Positions 52,414-61,031 of a DNA stretch of 64,000 nucleotides are shown here, in pieces. The notes beneath the pieces are model-generated. The model was not told the origin of the DNA and searched no databases. It saw nothing but the letters and a program-made list of their open reading frames with translations. The DNA comes from Bacillus sp. N13C7 (GTDB lineage Bacteria; Bacillota; Bacilli; Bacillales; Bacillaceae), in assembly GCF_026790065.1 (NCBI RefSeq), contig NZ_JALAMO010000012.1, forward strand, positions 62,001 to 126,000, given 5' to 3'. The first letter of the stretch is position 1, and every line of letters begins with the position of its first letter. The translations under genes were made by a program, and so were the position numbers.

Positions 52414-52980
52414 GTGACCCGTGAGAATATAAAACGCACAGCTGTTCGCCAATTTAATGAACTTGGCTACGAGGGAGTCAAAATGGCGCATATTGCAAAA
52501 GAATTGGGAATTCGGAAACAATCTCTTTCCTACCATTTCTCGTCAAAAAAGGATCTGCTGATGGAAGTATACCCCGAGATTGTTGAAGAGGAAGTAGCGT
52601 TTATCAATGATTTTTTTGAATCCCGAAAGCATATGCCAGCCAAGAATCTTATATATGATTTTTTAAAAGAAACGCAGGTGCGCTTTCATGCTATGCCTAA
52701 TGTAGCCTTTTTGCAGGCGATGTCGTTTAAGGCTCCTGCTGAAGTAAGTGATTTTATTTCAGCCCAGTACTTGATGTTTCTTCATGCTTTGAAAAGCCAG
52801 GTTGCACTTGTGTTTAAGGAATCAGGCATCACCTATCCGCCCGAGAAGTGTGCGATAGCCTTCATCACTCTTTTTGACGGGTTGAACATTCAGCTGGTTT
52901 ACGAGAATAAACAATCATTTGAGCGGTCTTTAGAGATTTCCTTCGATATTTTTTGGCGAGGGCTAAAGGCGGAAACTTAA
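52414..52980 (+). CDS. TetR-family repressor
   Basis: 188 residues from GTG 52414 behind GGGGAGGTCAGAACA. Helix-turn-helix GVKMAHIAKELGIRKQSLSYHF, then a helical ligand-binding domain (ALKSQVALVFKESGITYPPE). Lying directly behind the MFS gene, it most likely represses the operon through the two CTGAC/GTCAG palindromes and is released by a pump substrate. A terminator follows at once. Confidence 0.88.
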   Translation: MTRENIKRTAVRQFNELGYEGVKMAHIAKELGIRKQSLSYHFSSKKDLLMEVYPEIVEEEVAFINDFFESRKHMPAKNLIYDFLKETQVRFHAMPNVAFLQAMSFKAPAEVSDFISAQYLMFLHALKSQVALVFKESGITYPPEKCAIAFITLFDGLNIQLVYENKQSFERSLEISFDIFWRGLKAET

Positions 52981-52982
52981 AA

Positions 52983-53012
52983 GATACCAAGGGCGAACCG
53001 CCTTTGGTATCC
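52983..53012. terminator. Terminator between the TetR gene and vmlR
   Basis: GATACCAAGGGCG, loop AA, CCGCCTTTGGTATC, then CCCTT. Perfectly symmetric arms of the trnS type, serving two convergent genes. Confidence 0.75.
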
Positions 53013-53020
53013 CTTAAACG

Positions 53021-54649
53021 CTATTGATCCAGCTCTTTCAATCGTTTCGTAAGCTCATTGAAAGCCTGATCAAGTTCCTTGTACCCTTTATCATTCGGCG
53101 TCATAAAACTGATTTTGCCCAGCACTTCTTGTCTTTCTGTTTCAAGTTTTAAACGAAGCTCCTCCCGGTCATTTCTTTCTGATGAAACGTCAACCAATTG
53201 CTTTTCGATGCCATTGTCCGAGATGACGAGTTTGCTGTTTGTTGTTTTTTCGAGAAAGTATCGGTCATGTGAAACCGCCAGCAATGTGCCGCTATAGTGT
53301 GACAGTGTTTCTTCCAGCTGTTCGCGTGACGGCAGGTCGAGATGGTTTGTCGGCTCATCTAAAATCAGCACGTCTTTCTCCTCCAGCATATATGCCATCA
53401 GCTTGACCTTTACACGTTCACCCATACTCATATGCTTGATTGGCTCAGTCCATTGGGAGGCTGTAAAACCTAAGTGCTTCATCAGATTTTGAACGTGCCC
53501 TCTTGCCTTGTATGTTTCTTTCTCAAATAACTCTTCCGGAGTTTGTTCTAAAGGTAAATCAAACACCTCCTGCGTTAAATAGCCGATATTTGCCGACGGC
53601 GACACCCACACACTTCCCTCAGCCGATTCCTGTCCCAGAATAATTTTCAGTAATGTTGTTTTTCCGCTGCCATTGGGGCCTATGATCGCAACCTTTTCGC
53701 CGTGCTGAATTGTAAAATGTGCGTTTTTAAACAGTGTTCTTTCGCCAAAGGCCTTCGTTACATGTTGAGCTTCTAAGAAACGTTTTCCTGTTTTTTTTGT
53801 TGTATCAATTGAAAAGCGGACAGTATATTCAGGCTCAACGGGTTCCGCCTTTGCTTTTTCCAGTTCTTGTTCAAGCCGCTTCCGCTTGGATTTAATCTGG
53901 GCATCCGTACGCTTCGCTTTTACGCGGTGATATTCTTTAAACCCTTCCTTTTTCGTCGATTGAGCGTGAGCTTTTTCCGACCAAGAAGCAAGCTCATTCA
54001 TTTGTGCTTCAATCCGTTCAACCATTTTTTGCTGCTTTTCATATTCACGCTGCTGGGTGAGTCTTTTCTTTTCGCGGTACTTCATATACTCAGAGTAATT
54101 TCCTTTGAATTCAATCAGGGTTTGAGCTTCAAGCGACCATATTTTTGTTGCGGATTCGTCTAAGAAATAACGGTCGTGAGAAACAAGAATCACGGTGCCT
54201 CTATAACCTTTCAGCTGTTGAATAAGAAATTGCAAGCTTTCTTCATCAAGGTGGTTTGTCGGTTCGTCTAATAGTAAAAGGTCTGCATCCTCTGATAGTC
54301 CTTTCGCCAGCCGTGCTTTCAGTTTTTCACCGCCGCTTAACTGTTGGAAATCCCGAACGGGCACATACCATTTCTCCAGTAATTTCTTTTCGGCAGGCGT
54401 CTGATTCGCATAGGAATAAGACGCGGTTTCCTGCTCAACCAACGTCATTTTTAAATCCTGCCGAAGGATTTGTCCTTGTGCAGGAGCTAAGTCATTTTGT
54501 ATGAGGTGCAGCAGCGTAGATTTCCCAGCGCCGTTTTTGCCGATAATCCCAATGATATCTCCCTGCTGAACACTGGCGTTTACGTTTTTAAAAACAGTCA
54601 GATCCTTCACTTCATAGCTGACATTTGTTAAAGTCACGATCTCTTTCAT
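53021..54649 (-). CDS. vmlR: ABC-F ribosome protection protein VmlR
   Basis: 542 residues, two ATP-binding cassettes without membrane segments: Walker A GKNGAGKS at 37-44, signature LSGGEKLKAR and LLLLDEPTNHLD; then GPNGSGKT, MSMGERVKVK and LILDEPTNHLD. Between them lies the long charged linker (antibiotic-resistance domain, about residues 185-290), and a basic C-terminal coil ends it. VmlR frees the ribosome from virginiamycin M, lincomycin and pleuromutilins. The leader shows a classic attenuator with a three-codon upstream ORF. Formerly expZ. Confidence 0.93.
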   Translation of the reverse strand: MKEIVTLTNVSYEVKDLTVFKNVNASVQQGDIIGIIGKNGAGKSTLLHLIQNDLAPAQGQILRQDLKMTLVEQETASYSYANQTPAEKKLLEKWYVPVRDFQQLSGGEKLKARLAKGLSEDADLLLLDEPTNHLDEESLQFLIQQLKGYRGTVILVSHDRYFLDESATKIWSLEAQTLIEFKGNYSEYMKYREKKRLTQQREYEKQQKMVERIEAQMNELASWSEKAHAQSTKKEGFKEYHRVKAKRTDAQIKSKRKRLEQELEKAKAEPVEPEYTVRFSIDTTKKTGKRFLEAQHVTKAFGERTLFKNAHFTIQHGEKVAIIGPNGSGKTTLLKIILGQESAEGSVWVSPSANIGYLTQEVFDLPLEQTPEELFEKETYKARGHVQNLMKHLGFTASQWTEPIKHMSMGERVKVKLMAYMLEEKDVLILDEPTNHLDLPSREQLEETLSHYSGTLLAVSHDRYFLEKTTNSKLVISDNGIEKQLVDVSSERNDREELRLKLETERQEVLGKISFMTPNDKGYKELDQAFNELTKRLKELDQ

Positions 54650-54674
54650 TCATATCCCTCGCTTTAAAGGGAGA

Positions 54675-54709
54675 ATAAAAAAATCCTCCCAAATGTGTTG
54701 GAAGGATTA
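54675..54709 (-). terminator. Attenuator in the vmlR leader
   Basis: On the minus strand AATCCTTCC, loop AACACATTT, GGGAGGATT, T7. It ends 26 bases before the vmlR start. Its 5' arm (CTAATCCT) is complementary to an AGGATTAG segment upstream, allowing an alternative antiterminator. Confidence 0.85.
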
Positions 54710-54779
54710 GCCGCGCCTGTGCATGATCAAATAAGCTATTATTTATAAATAGCACTGTCGTATATATAGAAAATGGGCA

Positions 54780-54846
54780 GACTAATCCTATTTTTTCTCT
54801 GATTTGAAATATTGATTTCAAACAACGGTAAAAATAAGATTAGTTA
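54780..54846 (-). promoter_or_regulatory. Antiterminator and anti-antiterminator segments of the vmlR leader
   Basis: Segment 54830-54846 (AACTAATCTTATTTTT on the minus strand) can pair with 54780-54796 (AAAAAATAGGATTAGTC). The latter can instead pair with CTAATCCT at 54704-54711. A ribosome stalled on the upstream ORF would cover the first segment and favour antitermination. Confidence 0.7.
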
Positions 54847-54851
54847 ATCAT
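54840..54851 (-). CDS. Three-codon upstream ORF in the vmlR leader
   Basis: ATG ATT AAC TAA (Met-Ile-Asn) on the minus strand, with GGGTGGACA before it as ribosome binding site. It overlaps the 5' segment of the leader helix. vmlR of B. subtilis is known to be controlled by ribosome-dependent attenuation; this is the candidate sensor ORF. An overlapping MMGGQ frame just upstream (ATGATGGGTGGACAATGA) is an alternative. Confidence 0.6.
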   Translation of the reverse strand: MIN

Positions 54852-54888
54852 TGTCCACCCATCATCCCTTCTTGTTTTGATTACGCAC

Positions 54889-54919
54889 ACTATAGCATAA
54901 CTTCAAATTCAAAAGCAAA
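54889..54919 (-). promoter_or_regulatory. vmlR promoter
   Basis: On the minus strand TTGCTT, 18 bases, TATAGT, with an extended -10 (TGCTATAGT). It gives a leader of roughly 230 bases. Confidence 0.55.
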
Positions 54920-54941
54920 GGGCATTTGTCATTATTTTCAT

Positions 54942-54980
54942 TAAAAAAGCTCCTGCTCTCATTTCTGAGGCAGGAGCTGC
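54942..54980 (-). terminator. Terminator of ydgF
   Basis: On the minus strand AGCTCCTGCC, loop, GCAGGAGCT then T6. Confidence 0.85.
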
Positions 54981-54985
54981 AAATC

Positions 54986-56359
54986 TTATTGATGCTTCGC
55001 TTTTCTCACTTTATAAATCACAATCAGCAAAATAAACCAAACCGGCGTGACAAATAAGGAAACACGAGTATCCTGAGCTAATGCCAGCACAACCAGGATA
55101 AACGTCAGGAACGCAAGAATCAGGTAATTTGTAAACGGATAAAGCGGAAGCTTAAACTTGTTTGTTTTCGCTAATTCAGGTCTTGTTTTACGGTATTTCA
55201 TATGGCAGATGACCGTAATACCCCAAATATAGATAAAGCAGACGGTTGAAATGCTTGTGATCAGGGTGAATACGCCTTCTGGCATGATGTAGTTTAACGT
55301 TACACCGATTAAAATCACGATAGCTGAAAAGAACAACGCGTTTCTAGGTACCTTACGCGGAGTCAGTTTTGCCATTGATTCAGGCGCATTGTTATCTTTT
55401 GCCAGAGAATAGACCATACGGCTTGTACTAAATACAGCACTGTTGCATGCTGAAGCAGCGGAAGTCAACACAACAAAGTTGATAATGCTTGCTGCCCCGA
55501 CGATGCCAACCGCGACAAACACCTGTACGAATGGGCTTTCGCTAGGATTGATGACATCCCAAGGATAGATGCTCATAATCACAAGAAGAGCCCCAATATA
55601 GAAAAGCAGTATCCGGACAGGGATATTGTTAATCGCCTTAGGGATCACTTTTTCAGGGTTTTCTGTTTCACCGGCTGTCAGTCCGACCAGCTCAATGCCG
55701 ACAAAGGCAAACACAACCATCTGGAACGATAGGATAAACCCGTGCATGCCATTCGGGAACATGCCTCCGTGGCTCCAGAGATTTGTGAAACTGGAGACCC
55801 CAGAGCTTGTGGAAAAACCTTTAAAGATCATCACAAGGCCAATAACGATCAGTGCCAAAATGGCAATGACTTTAATTAACGCAAACCAAAATTCTAATTC
55901 TCCAAAAAGCTTGACGGTTGCCAGGTTCATAATCAGTAATATAATCAGAGCGATTAAGCCGGGCACCCATTGCGGCACACCCGGGAGCCAATATTGAGTG
56001 TAGAGCCCGACGGCTGTCAGATCAGCCATTGCAATCGAAATCCAGCAGAACCAATAGGTCCAGCCGGTGATAAAGGCTGCCATATCGCCTAAATAGTCTT
56101 GTACAAAATCAACAAAAGAGTGATAGTTCAAATTCGATAAGAGCAGTTCACCCAGAGATCTCATAATTAAAAAGCAAATGATCCCTGTGATCATGTAAGC
56201 AAATAGAATCGACGGTCCAGCAAAATGAATCGATTTTCCGGAGCCAAGAAATAAGCCCGTTCCAATGGCCCCGCCGATGGCGATGAGCTGGATGTGCCTG
56301 TTTTTCAAGCCTCTCTCCAATTTTTGCTGCTTATTGTCTTTCGTCATGTCGTCTGTCAC
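54986..56359 (-). CDS. ydgF: Amino acid permease YdgF (APC family)
   Basis: 457 residues with twelve membrane segments; the APC signature LKNRHIQLIAIGGAIGTGLF-LGSGKSI opens the first segment, and FVGIELVGLTAGETENPEKV follows segment six. It belongs to the AAT group close to CycA, which imports glycine, D-serine and D-alanine by proton symport. GTG start behind TGGAGGAACAC. A terminator follows the gene. Same position next to dinB as in B. subtilis. Confidence 0.92.
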   Translation of the reverse strand: MTDDMTKDNKQQKLERGLKNRHIQLIAIGGAIGTGLFLGSGKSIHFAGPSILFAYMITGIICFLIMRSLGELLLSNLNYHSFVDFVQDYLGDMAAFITGWTYWFCWISIAMADLTAVGLYTQYWLPGVPQWVPGLIALIILLIMNLATVKLFGELEFWFALIKVIAILALIVIGLVMIFKGFSTSSGVSSFTNLWSHGGMFPNGMHGFILSFQMVVFAFVGIELVGLTAGETENPEKVIPKAINNIPVRILLFYIGALLVIMSIYPWDVINPSESPFVQVFVAVGIVGAASIINFVVLTSAASACNSAVFSTSRMVYSLAKDNNAPESMAKLTPRKVPRNALFFSAIVILIGVTLNYIMPEGVFTLITSISTVCFIYIWGITVICHMKYRKTRPELAKTNKFKLPLYPFTNYLILAFLTFILVVLALAQDTRVSLFVTPVWFILLIVIYKVRKAKHQ

Positions 56360-56499
56360 TTTGTGTGTTCCTCCATTGAAAAATTGTTTATTGAGTCAGC
56401 GATATATTTTTAATGAATATTATAACACTAAAATTTATATCTTTTTTACTATACAGAAAATATGAAAAGAAATTTTAATGTTTTGAACGATCCATCATG

Positions 56500-56533
56500 A
56501 AAAAAGCGGCTCCTAAATTGAGCCGCTTTTTTT
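56500..56533. terminator. Terminator of dinB
   Basis: AAAAAGCGGCTC, loop CTAAATT, GAGCCGCTTTTTTT; symmetric T-runs. Confidence 0.88.
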
Positions 56534-57050
56534 ATTCCATTTCAGCTTTTTTCAGATACAGATAGAGCCCATAATCTGTCGGAGCGGATGCGTATCCTGC
56601 CTGCCGCAGCATTGCTGTGATACTGCCGCGGTGGTATGTCCCGTGATTGACAACATGGGGAACCAATTCAGAAACAGTCGTTTTCATGATTCCGCCAGAG
56701 GGGTTTTGAATCTGGAGGGGCTTATTGAGCTGTTCTTTTTGCTGTAAAAATAATGTATAGCGCTCGGATAACGTCAGAAACAGGTCTTCCATTTCCGCTA
56801 ATTCTTTTGCATCTGTCTGTTCTTTTAGCTGTTCAGCTAATGCCAAGGCATCACTCAAGCTTTTGCCGGTAAACACTTCAATCCAGCCTAAATCAGAAAG
56901 ATAGACATGAGACAGCACATGGGATATCGACGGAAACACACTTTGAATCTCTTGGCGGTACACCTCTTTTGGAAGCTCTTTTAATCGGTTGAATATTTGC
57001 TGATTGGCCCAGACGTTATATTCATACAATTTTAACGAAAAATCCGACAT
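56532..57050 (-). CDS. dinB: DNA-damage-inducible protein DinB
   Basis: 172 residues from ATG 57050; the in-frame ATG at 57056 is too close to the AAAGGGG site. Four-helix DinB/YfiT fold with the three metal-binding histidines in ISHVLSHVYLSDLGW and HVVNHGTYHRGS. The founding member of the family is damage-induced in B. subtilis, but the reaction is not known; relatives are thiol S-transferases. A LexA-type box lies 41 bases upstream. Confidence 0.92.
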   Translation of the reverse strand: MSDFSLKLYEYNVWANQQIFNRLKELPKEVYRQEIQSVFPSISHVLSHVYLSDLGWIEVFTGKSLSDALALAEQLKEQTDAKELAEMEDLFLTLSERYTLFLQQKEQLNKPLQIQNPSGGIMKTTVSELVPHVVNHGTYHRGSITAMLRQAGYASAPTDYGLYLYLKKAEME

Positions 57051-57090
57051 GTTCATTTTCCCCTTTCGCGTTTATAGAATCTATTATACA

Positions 57091-57104
57091 CGAACGAGTG
57101 TTCT
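57091..57104. promoter_or_regulatory. LexA (SOS) box of dinB
   Basis: CGAACGAGTGTTCT, agreeing with the Bacillus LexA consensus CGAACRNRYGTTYC at all but the last base. Located between dinB and ydgG. Confidence 0.8.
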
Positions 57105-57131
57105 TGTTGTCGTGTTCGTGAATAAAATATG

Positions 57132-57160
57132 TTGACAGACATAGTTTAGGGGAATAAACT
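57132..57160 (+). promoter_or_regulatory. ydgGH promoter with operator 1
   Basis: TTGACA (57132-57137), 17-bp spacer, TAAACT (57155-57160). The 18-bp dyad AGTTTAGGGGAATAAACT (57143-57160) covers spacer and -10. Confidence 0.7.
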
Positions 57161-57178
57161 GATTGACATTGAGCATAA

Positions 57179-57196
57179 AGTTTAGAGGGGTAAACT
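57179..57196. promoter_or_regulatory. ydgGH operator 2
   Basis: AGTTTAGAGGGGTAAACT, with the same AGTTTA/TAAACT arms as operator 1 and centred 36 bp from it. Likely bound by the MarR protein YdgG. Confidence 0.75.
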
Positions 57197-57213
57197 ATAA
57201 TGAGGAGGGGCAG

Positions 57214-57675
57214 ATGTTGAATGAACAAAAGCTATGTCAGGCGATAAACCTGTTTGTAGAAGTATTACTTGAAGGGACAGAGTTTGTGCATCGTGAAATC
57301 AATCAGGATGTCTTCAAGCATATCTCAAGGGAACAGGCGGACCTGTTAAAAATTTTAAAAGTTAAGGGCCCAACCTCTCCCGGCAGCCTAGCCATGTATC
57401 AAAATGTACATAAAAGTGCGATTTCTAATAGACTGAAAAAGCTGCTTGATAAGGGATTGGTTGAATGGGATGACTGTCCTACGAAAAGTGATAAGCGCTC
57501 TAAGCTTATTAAGATCACAACCAGCGGTGAAACCATACTGGAAGAATTAGATTCAGCCATTTTTAACGCTCTCAAAGAGTTGATCGATGATATAGATGAG
57601 AAACACGTAAATTCTATCATAGAGATATTCACCATTCTAAAAAGCAAATTTAAAGGAGGAGATTCTGCAAAATGA
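57214..57675 (+). CDS. ydgG: MarR-family regulator YdgG
   Basis: 153 residues from ATG 57214 (GAGGAGGGGCAG before it); a frame open to 57163 would run over operator 2. Winged helix: QADLLKILKVKGPTSPGSLA, NVHKSAISNRLKKLLDKGLV, TKSDKRSKLIKIT. Its stop overlaps the start of ydgH (ATGA), so the two are translationally coupled. Two identical-arm operators upstream suggest autorepression, and ydgH would be induced with it. Confidence 0.92.
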   Translation: MLNEQKLCQAINLFVEVLLEGTEFVHREINQDVFKHISREQADLLKILKVKGPTSPGSLAMYQNVHKSAISNRLKKLLDKGLVEWDDCPTKSDKRSKLIKITTSGETILEELDSAIFNALKELIDDIDEKHVNSIIEIFTILKSKFKGGDSAK

Positions 57676-60329
57676 GAGCAATCATCAAATTCAAGTGGGC
57701 CATTGCAGCGGTTATATTAGCACTTACCGTCGTTTTGAGTTTGTTTTCTCCGAACTTAAAGGAGCTGGCCAATCAAAAGGGGCAGGCCCAGCTTCCTGCA
57801 AATGCTGTTTCAGAAAGAGCAAATGCCATTTTAAAACAAGCGGGAGAAGACAATAATTCGATCAGTATCGTCTTTACATTAGATCACGCTTTGAAGAAAG
57901 AAACAGAGGATCGGCTCCGGACAATGATCGATAAAGTCAAAAAGATCGACGGTGTAGAAGAAGTAACGTCTCCACTGACAGCAGAAAAAGAAGTCAAAGA
58001 CCAATTGATTTCAAAAGACAAGAAAACGATTCTCATTCCTGTCACGATTACAGGTTCTGATAAAAAAGCGGAAAAAATCGCGGATGACATTTATCACATC
58101 GTTCCTGATGATTTAACGGCCTATATTACGGGAGCCTCTCTCATCAATCAGGATTTCGCTCACAGCTCAGAGGAAGGGCTCAAGAAAACGGAAGTGATCA
58201 CAGTCTGCTTGATCATCGGTTTACTGCTGATCGTGTTTCGATCTGTTGTGACGCCTTTTATCCCGATTGTAGTTGTCGGTTTCTCTTATCTGATCAGTCA
58301 ATCCATACTGGGCATCCTTGTGTACAATGTTGATTTTCCTATCTCGACGTTTACGCAAACCTTCTTAGTCGCCATCCTGTTCGGGATCGGAACGGATTAC
58401 TGCATTCTGCTTCTTACCCGATTCCGTGAAGAGTTAGCAAACGGGCATGACAAAAAAGAAGCGGCGCTTATCGCTTACCGTACTGGAGGAAAAACCTTAT
58501 TTATCAGCGGATTTGCGGTATTGATCGGATTTTCCGCCTTAGGATTTGCAAAGTTTGCGATTTTCCAATCTGCAGTAGGAGTCGCAGTCGGTGTAGGGAT
58601 CTTAATGGTCATCCTCTATACACTGCTTCCATTATTTATGGTAACGTTGGGTGAAAAATTATTTTGGCCTTCTAAGAAAGTGCTGTCGCACAGTGACAAC
58701 AAATTATGGGCGTTTCTCGGCAGGCATTCTGTTGTGCGTCCGTTTCTGTTTATTGTCATCACGGTGATTATCACGCTACCGTTCATTTTGACCTATGATG
58801 ACCAGATTTCATTTGATTCGACTGCGGAAATCAGCAGTGATTATAAATCAGTAAAAGCTCTCGAAGCCATCAAGGATGGATTCGGTGAAGGGAAAGCGTT
58901 CCCGATCAATGTTGTCGTGAAAGGAGACAAAGATCTTACAACAGCTGATACAATCCCTTATCTCGGAAATATCAGCAAAGCGATCGAGAAAGTCGAACAT
59001 GTTGACTCTGTCATGACCATCACGCAGCCGACTGGTGAAAAAATCATAGATTTATATATTGATAAACAGCTAGGCTCGGTTTCAGACGGACTGGATAAGA
59101 CGGTAAAAGGAATCGCTGATGTCCAAAGCGGTTTAACGGATATAGAAAACGGGTTGAATCAAATGGCGGGGCAAACCGGCTCAGCCTCAAATAGCAGGTC
59201 CGGCGGTTCACTGGGCGATGTGGCAGACGGATTGGGCAAAATCAATCAGCAGCTGCAGCTCGTGAGCAAACAGATTTCCCAAACCGGCAATACTGCACAG
59301 ACTGTGCAGCAGCTTACGGCAATCAGCGGACAGCTTGGACAGATTCAAACCGGACTTGAACAAGCGAATCAGCAGCTCTCAGGCCAGCAAGCACAAGCCG
59401 GAACGCTGACAGAAAGCCTGAAGAAGCTGGCCGGGGGCGTGAAGAGTGCAAATGATGGCCTGACGAAAATCTCTGACGGCATGACAGCTTCCAGTGATAT
59501 GTTAGAGAACATGAGCAAAAGTTCAACCGTAAGGGATACAGGCATATTCATTCCTGATCAAGTCATGAAGGATAAAGACTTTAAGAAGTCAATTGACCAA
59601 TATTCCTTTGCAGACGGCAAAGGCATACAATTAAGCGTCGTCCTGGACTCTAATCCTTATTCAGAACAAGCCATTACAACAATAAACCAAATCAAAAAAG
59701 CTGTAGCAAACGAAGTGGACGGCACTCCTCTCGAGGATGCACAGATCGTATACGGCGGGGTCACGAGTGTGAATGCTGACTTAAAAGAGCTATCCACAAC
59801 GGACTTCTCCAGAACAATGGTGATCATGATTATTGGGCTGTTTATCGTGTTAACGATTTTGTTCCGTTCAATGATCAAGCCGATTTATATGATTGCGTCA
59901 CTGCTGCTGACGTACTATACGTCGATATCCATAACAGAATTAATTTTTGTAAATGGCTTAGGAAACGCCGGCGTCAGCTGGGCAGTACCGTTCTTCAGCT
60001 TTGTCATCTTGATCGCGTTAGGCGTGGATTATTCGATCTTCTTGCTGGACCGATTTAAGGAAGAGGTGCACCTCGGCATTGCACAAGGTGTTGTCAGATC
60101 AATGAGCAAAATGGGATCCGTCATTATTACGGCGGCCATTATTTTGGCCGGCACGTTCGCGGCGATGATGCCTTCAGGCGTCAATACGCTGATGCAGGTG
60201 GCAAGTGTCATTATTATCGGTCTCTTGCTTTACGGTCTTGTCATTCTTCCGCTCTTCATTCCGGCAATCATCATGACTTTTGGCGAAGGCAACTGGTGGC
60301 CGTTTGGCAGGAAGAAAATCAAAGAATAA
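57672..60329 (+). CDS. ydgH: RND/MmpL-family exporter YdgH
   Basis: 885 residues, twelve membrane segments in two halves: GIGTDYCILLLTRFREEL in the first and ALGVDYSIFLLDRFKEEV in the second hold the proton-relay aspartates. The second extracellular loop (about 470-660) is unusually long and rich in Gln/Ser/Gly with repeated helices (GLTDIENGLNQMAGQ; QISQTGNTAQTVQQL; GANDGLTKISDG-type), a coiled coil as in YhgE/Pip-like proteins. It probably exports large lipophilic compounds. Under YdgG control by operon structure. Confidence 0.93.
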   Translation: MRAIIKFKWAIAAVILALTVVLSLFSPNLKELANQKGQAQLPANAVSERANAILKQAGEDNNSISIVFTLDHALKKETEDRLRTMIDKVKKIDGVEEVTSPLTAEKEVKDQLISKDKKTILIPVTITGSDKKAEKIADDIYHIVPDDLTAYITGASLINQDFAHSSEEGLKKTEVITVCLIIGLLLIVFRSVVTPFIPIVVVGFSYLISQSILGILVYNVDFPISTFTQTFLVAILFGIGTDYCILLLTRFREELANGHDKKEAALIAYRTGGKTLFISGFAVLIGFSALGFAKFAIFQSAVGVAVGVGILMVILYTLLPLFMVTLGEKLFWPSKKVLSHSDNKLWAFLGRHSVVRPFLFIVITVIITLPFILTYDDQISFDSTAEISSDYKSVKALEAIKDGFGEGKAFPINVVVKGDKDLTTADTIPYLGNISKAIEKVEHVDSVMTITQPTGEKIIDLYIDKQLGSVSDGLDKTVKGIADVQSGLTDIENGLNQMAGQTGSASNSRSGGSLGDVADGLGKINQQLQLVSKQISQTGNTAQTVQQLTAISGQLGQIQTGLEQANQQLSGQQAQAGTLTESLKKLAGGVKSANDGLTKISDGMTASSDMLENMSKSSTVRDTGIFIPDQVMKDKDFKKSIDQYSFADGKGIQLSVVLDSNPYSEQAITTINQIKKAVANEVDGTPLEDAQIVYGGVTSVNADLKELSTTDFSRTMVIMIIGLFIVLTILFRSMIKPIYMIASLLLTYYTSISITELIFVNGLGNAGVSWAVPFFSFVILIALGVDYSIFLLDRFKEEVHLGIAQGVVRSMSKMGSVIITAAIILAGTFAAMMPSGVNTLMQVASVIIIGLLLYGLVILPLFIPAIIMTFGEGNWWPFGRKKIKE

Positions 60330-60351
60330 CAGAGAGAAGAGTGATTGGACA

Positions 60352-60390
60352 AAAAGAGCCCAGAAAATAAGTCTGGGCTCTTTGTTTTAT
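60352..60390. terminator. Terminator between ydgH and ydgI
   Basis: AAAGAGCCCAGA, loop, TCTGGGCTCTTT then GTTTT. Confidence 0.88.
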
Positions 60391-61016
60391 TTCCATTCTG
60401 CAATTGTATCAATCGGCAGACGGTAGGAAGCATAGCCTTCGTCTGCTGCTTTTCCAATAGAAAGAAGCATGACCGGTACATAACGTTCCTTATCTAAACC
60501 GAACGTTTCTGCGATGTTTTCTTTATCGTATCCGCCGATCGCGTTTGTATCATAGCCGTGCGCACGTGCAGTCAGCATCAGCTGCATGGAAACAAGACCT
60601 CCGTCAATCAGGATTGTTTCGCGGTTCACCTGTGCCGGAAGCTTTTCAAAATGAGCGGTCAGCGCGGCAATTTGTCTGTCTTTGACTTCCTGCGGCATGT
60701 AACCGAGTTCCACGGCTTTTGAATAGATTTCTTCTAGGTAATCTGCATTGTTCATATCTGCAAATACAGCGATGACGGCAGATGATGTTGTGACTTGCGT
60801 TTGGTTAAAGCTTGCAAGCGGTGCGAGCTTTTCTTTTCCTTCCGGGCTGTCAATGACGAGAAAGCGCCATGGCTGCGCGTTGACAGAAGATGGAGCAGTT
60901 GTTGCTTCTTCTAAGATTTCTGTCATTTCTTCTTTGCTGATTTTCACTGTCGGATCATAGTTGCGAATTGAACGGCGGCCTTTCATAATCTCCATAAAAT
61001 CGTTTGTTTTGATCAT
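60387..61016 (-). CDS. ydgI: Nitroreductase-family protein YdgI
   Basis: 209 residues. FMN-binding signature MKGRRSIRNYDPTVKISKEE at the N-terminus, TTAPSSVNAQPWRFLVID and ALTARAHGYDTNAIGGYDKE. NAD(P)H-dependent reductase of nitro or quinone compounds. It lies 15 bases behind the MarR gene ydgJ on the same strand; YdgJ probably represses both. Start behind GAGGAGTGTATCAAC. Confidence 0.93.
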   Translation of the reverse strand: MIKTNDFMEIMKGRRSIRNYDPTVKISKEEMTEILEEATTAPSSVNAQPWRFLVIDSPEGKEKLAPLASFNQTQVTTSSAVIAVFADMNNADYLEEIYSKAVELGYMPQEVKDRQIAALTAHFEKLPAQVNRETILIDGGLVSMQLMLTARAHGYDTNAIGGYDKENIAETFGLDKERYVPVMLLSIGKAADEGYASYRLPIDTIAEWK

Positions 61017-61031
61017 GTTGATACACTCCTC

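Noticed and set aside
59323..59551. Minus-strand ORFs in the long loop of ydgH
   Set aside because: Antisense reading of Gln/Ser-rich coiled-coil codons; no ribosome binding site.
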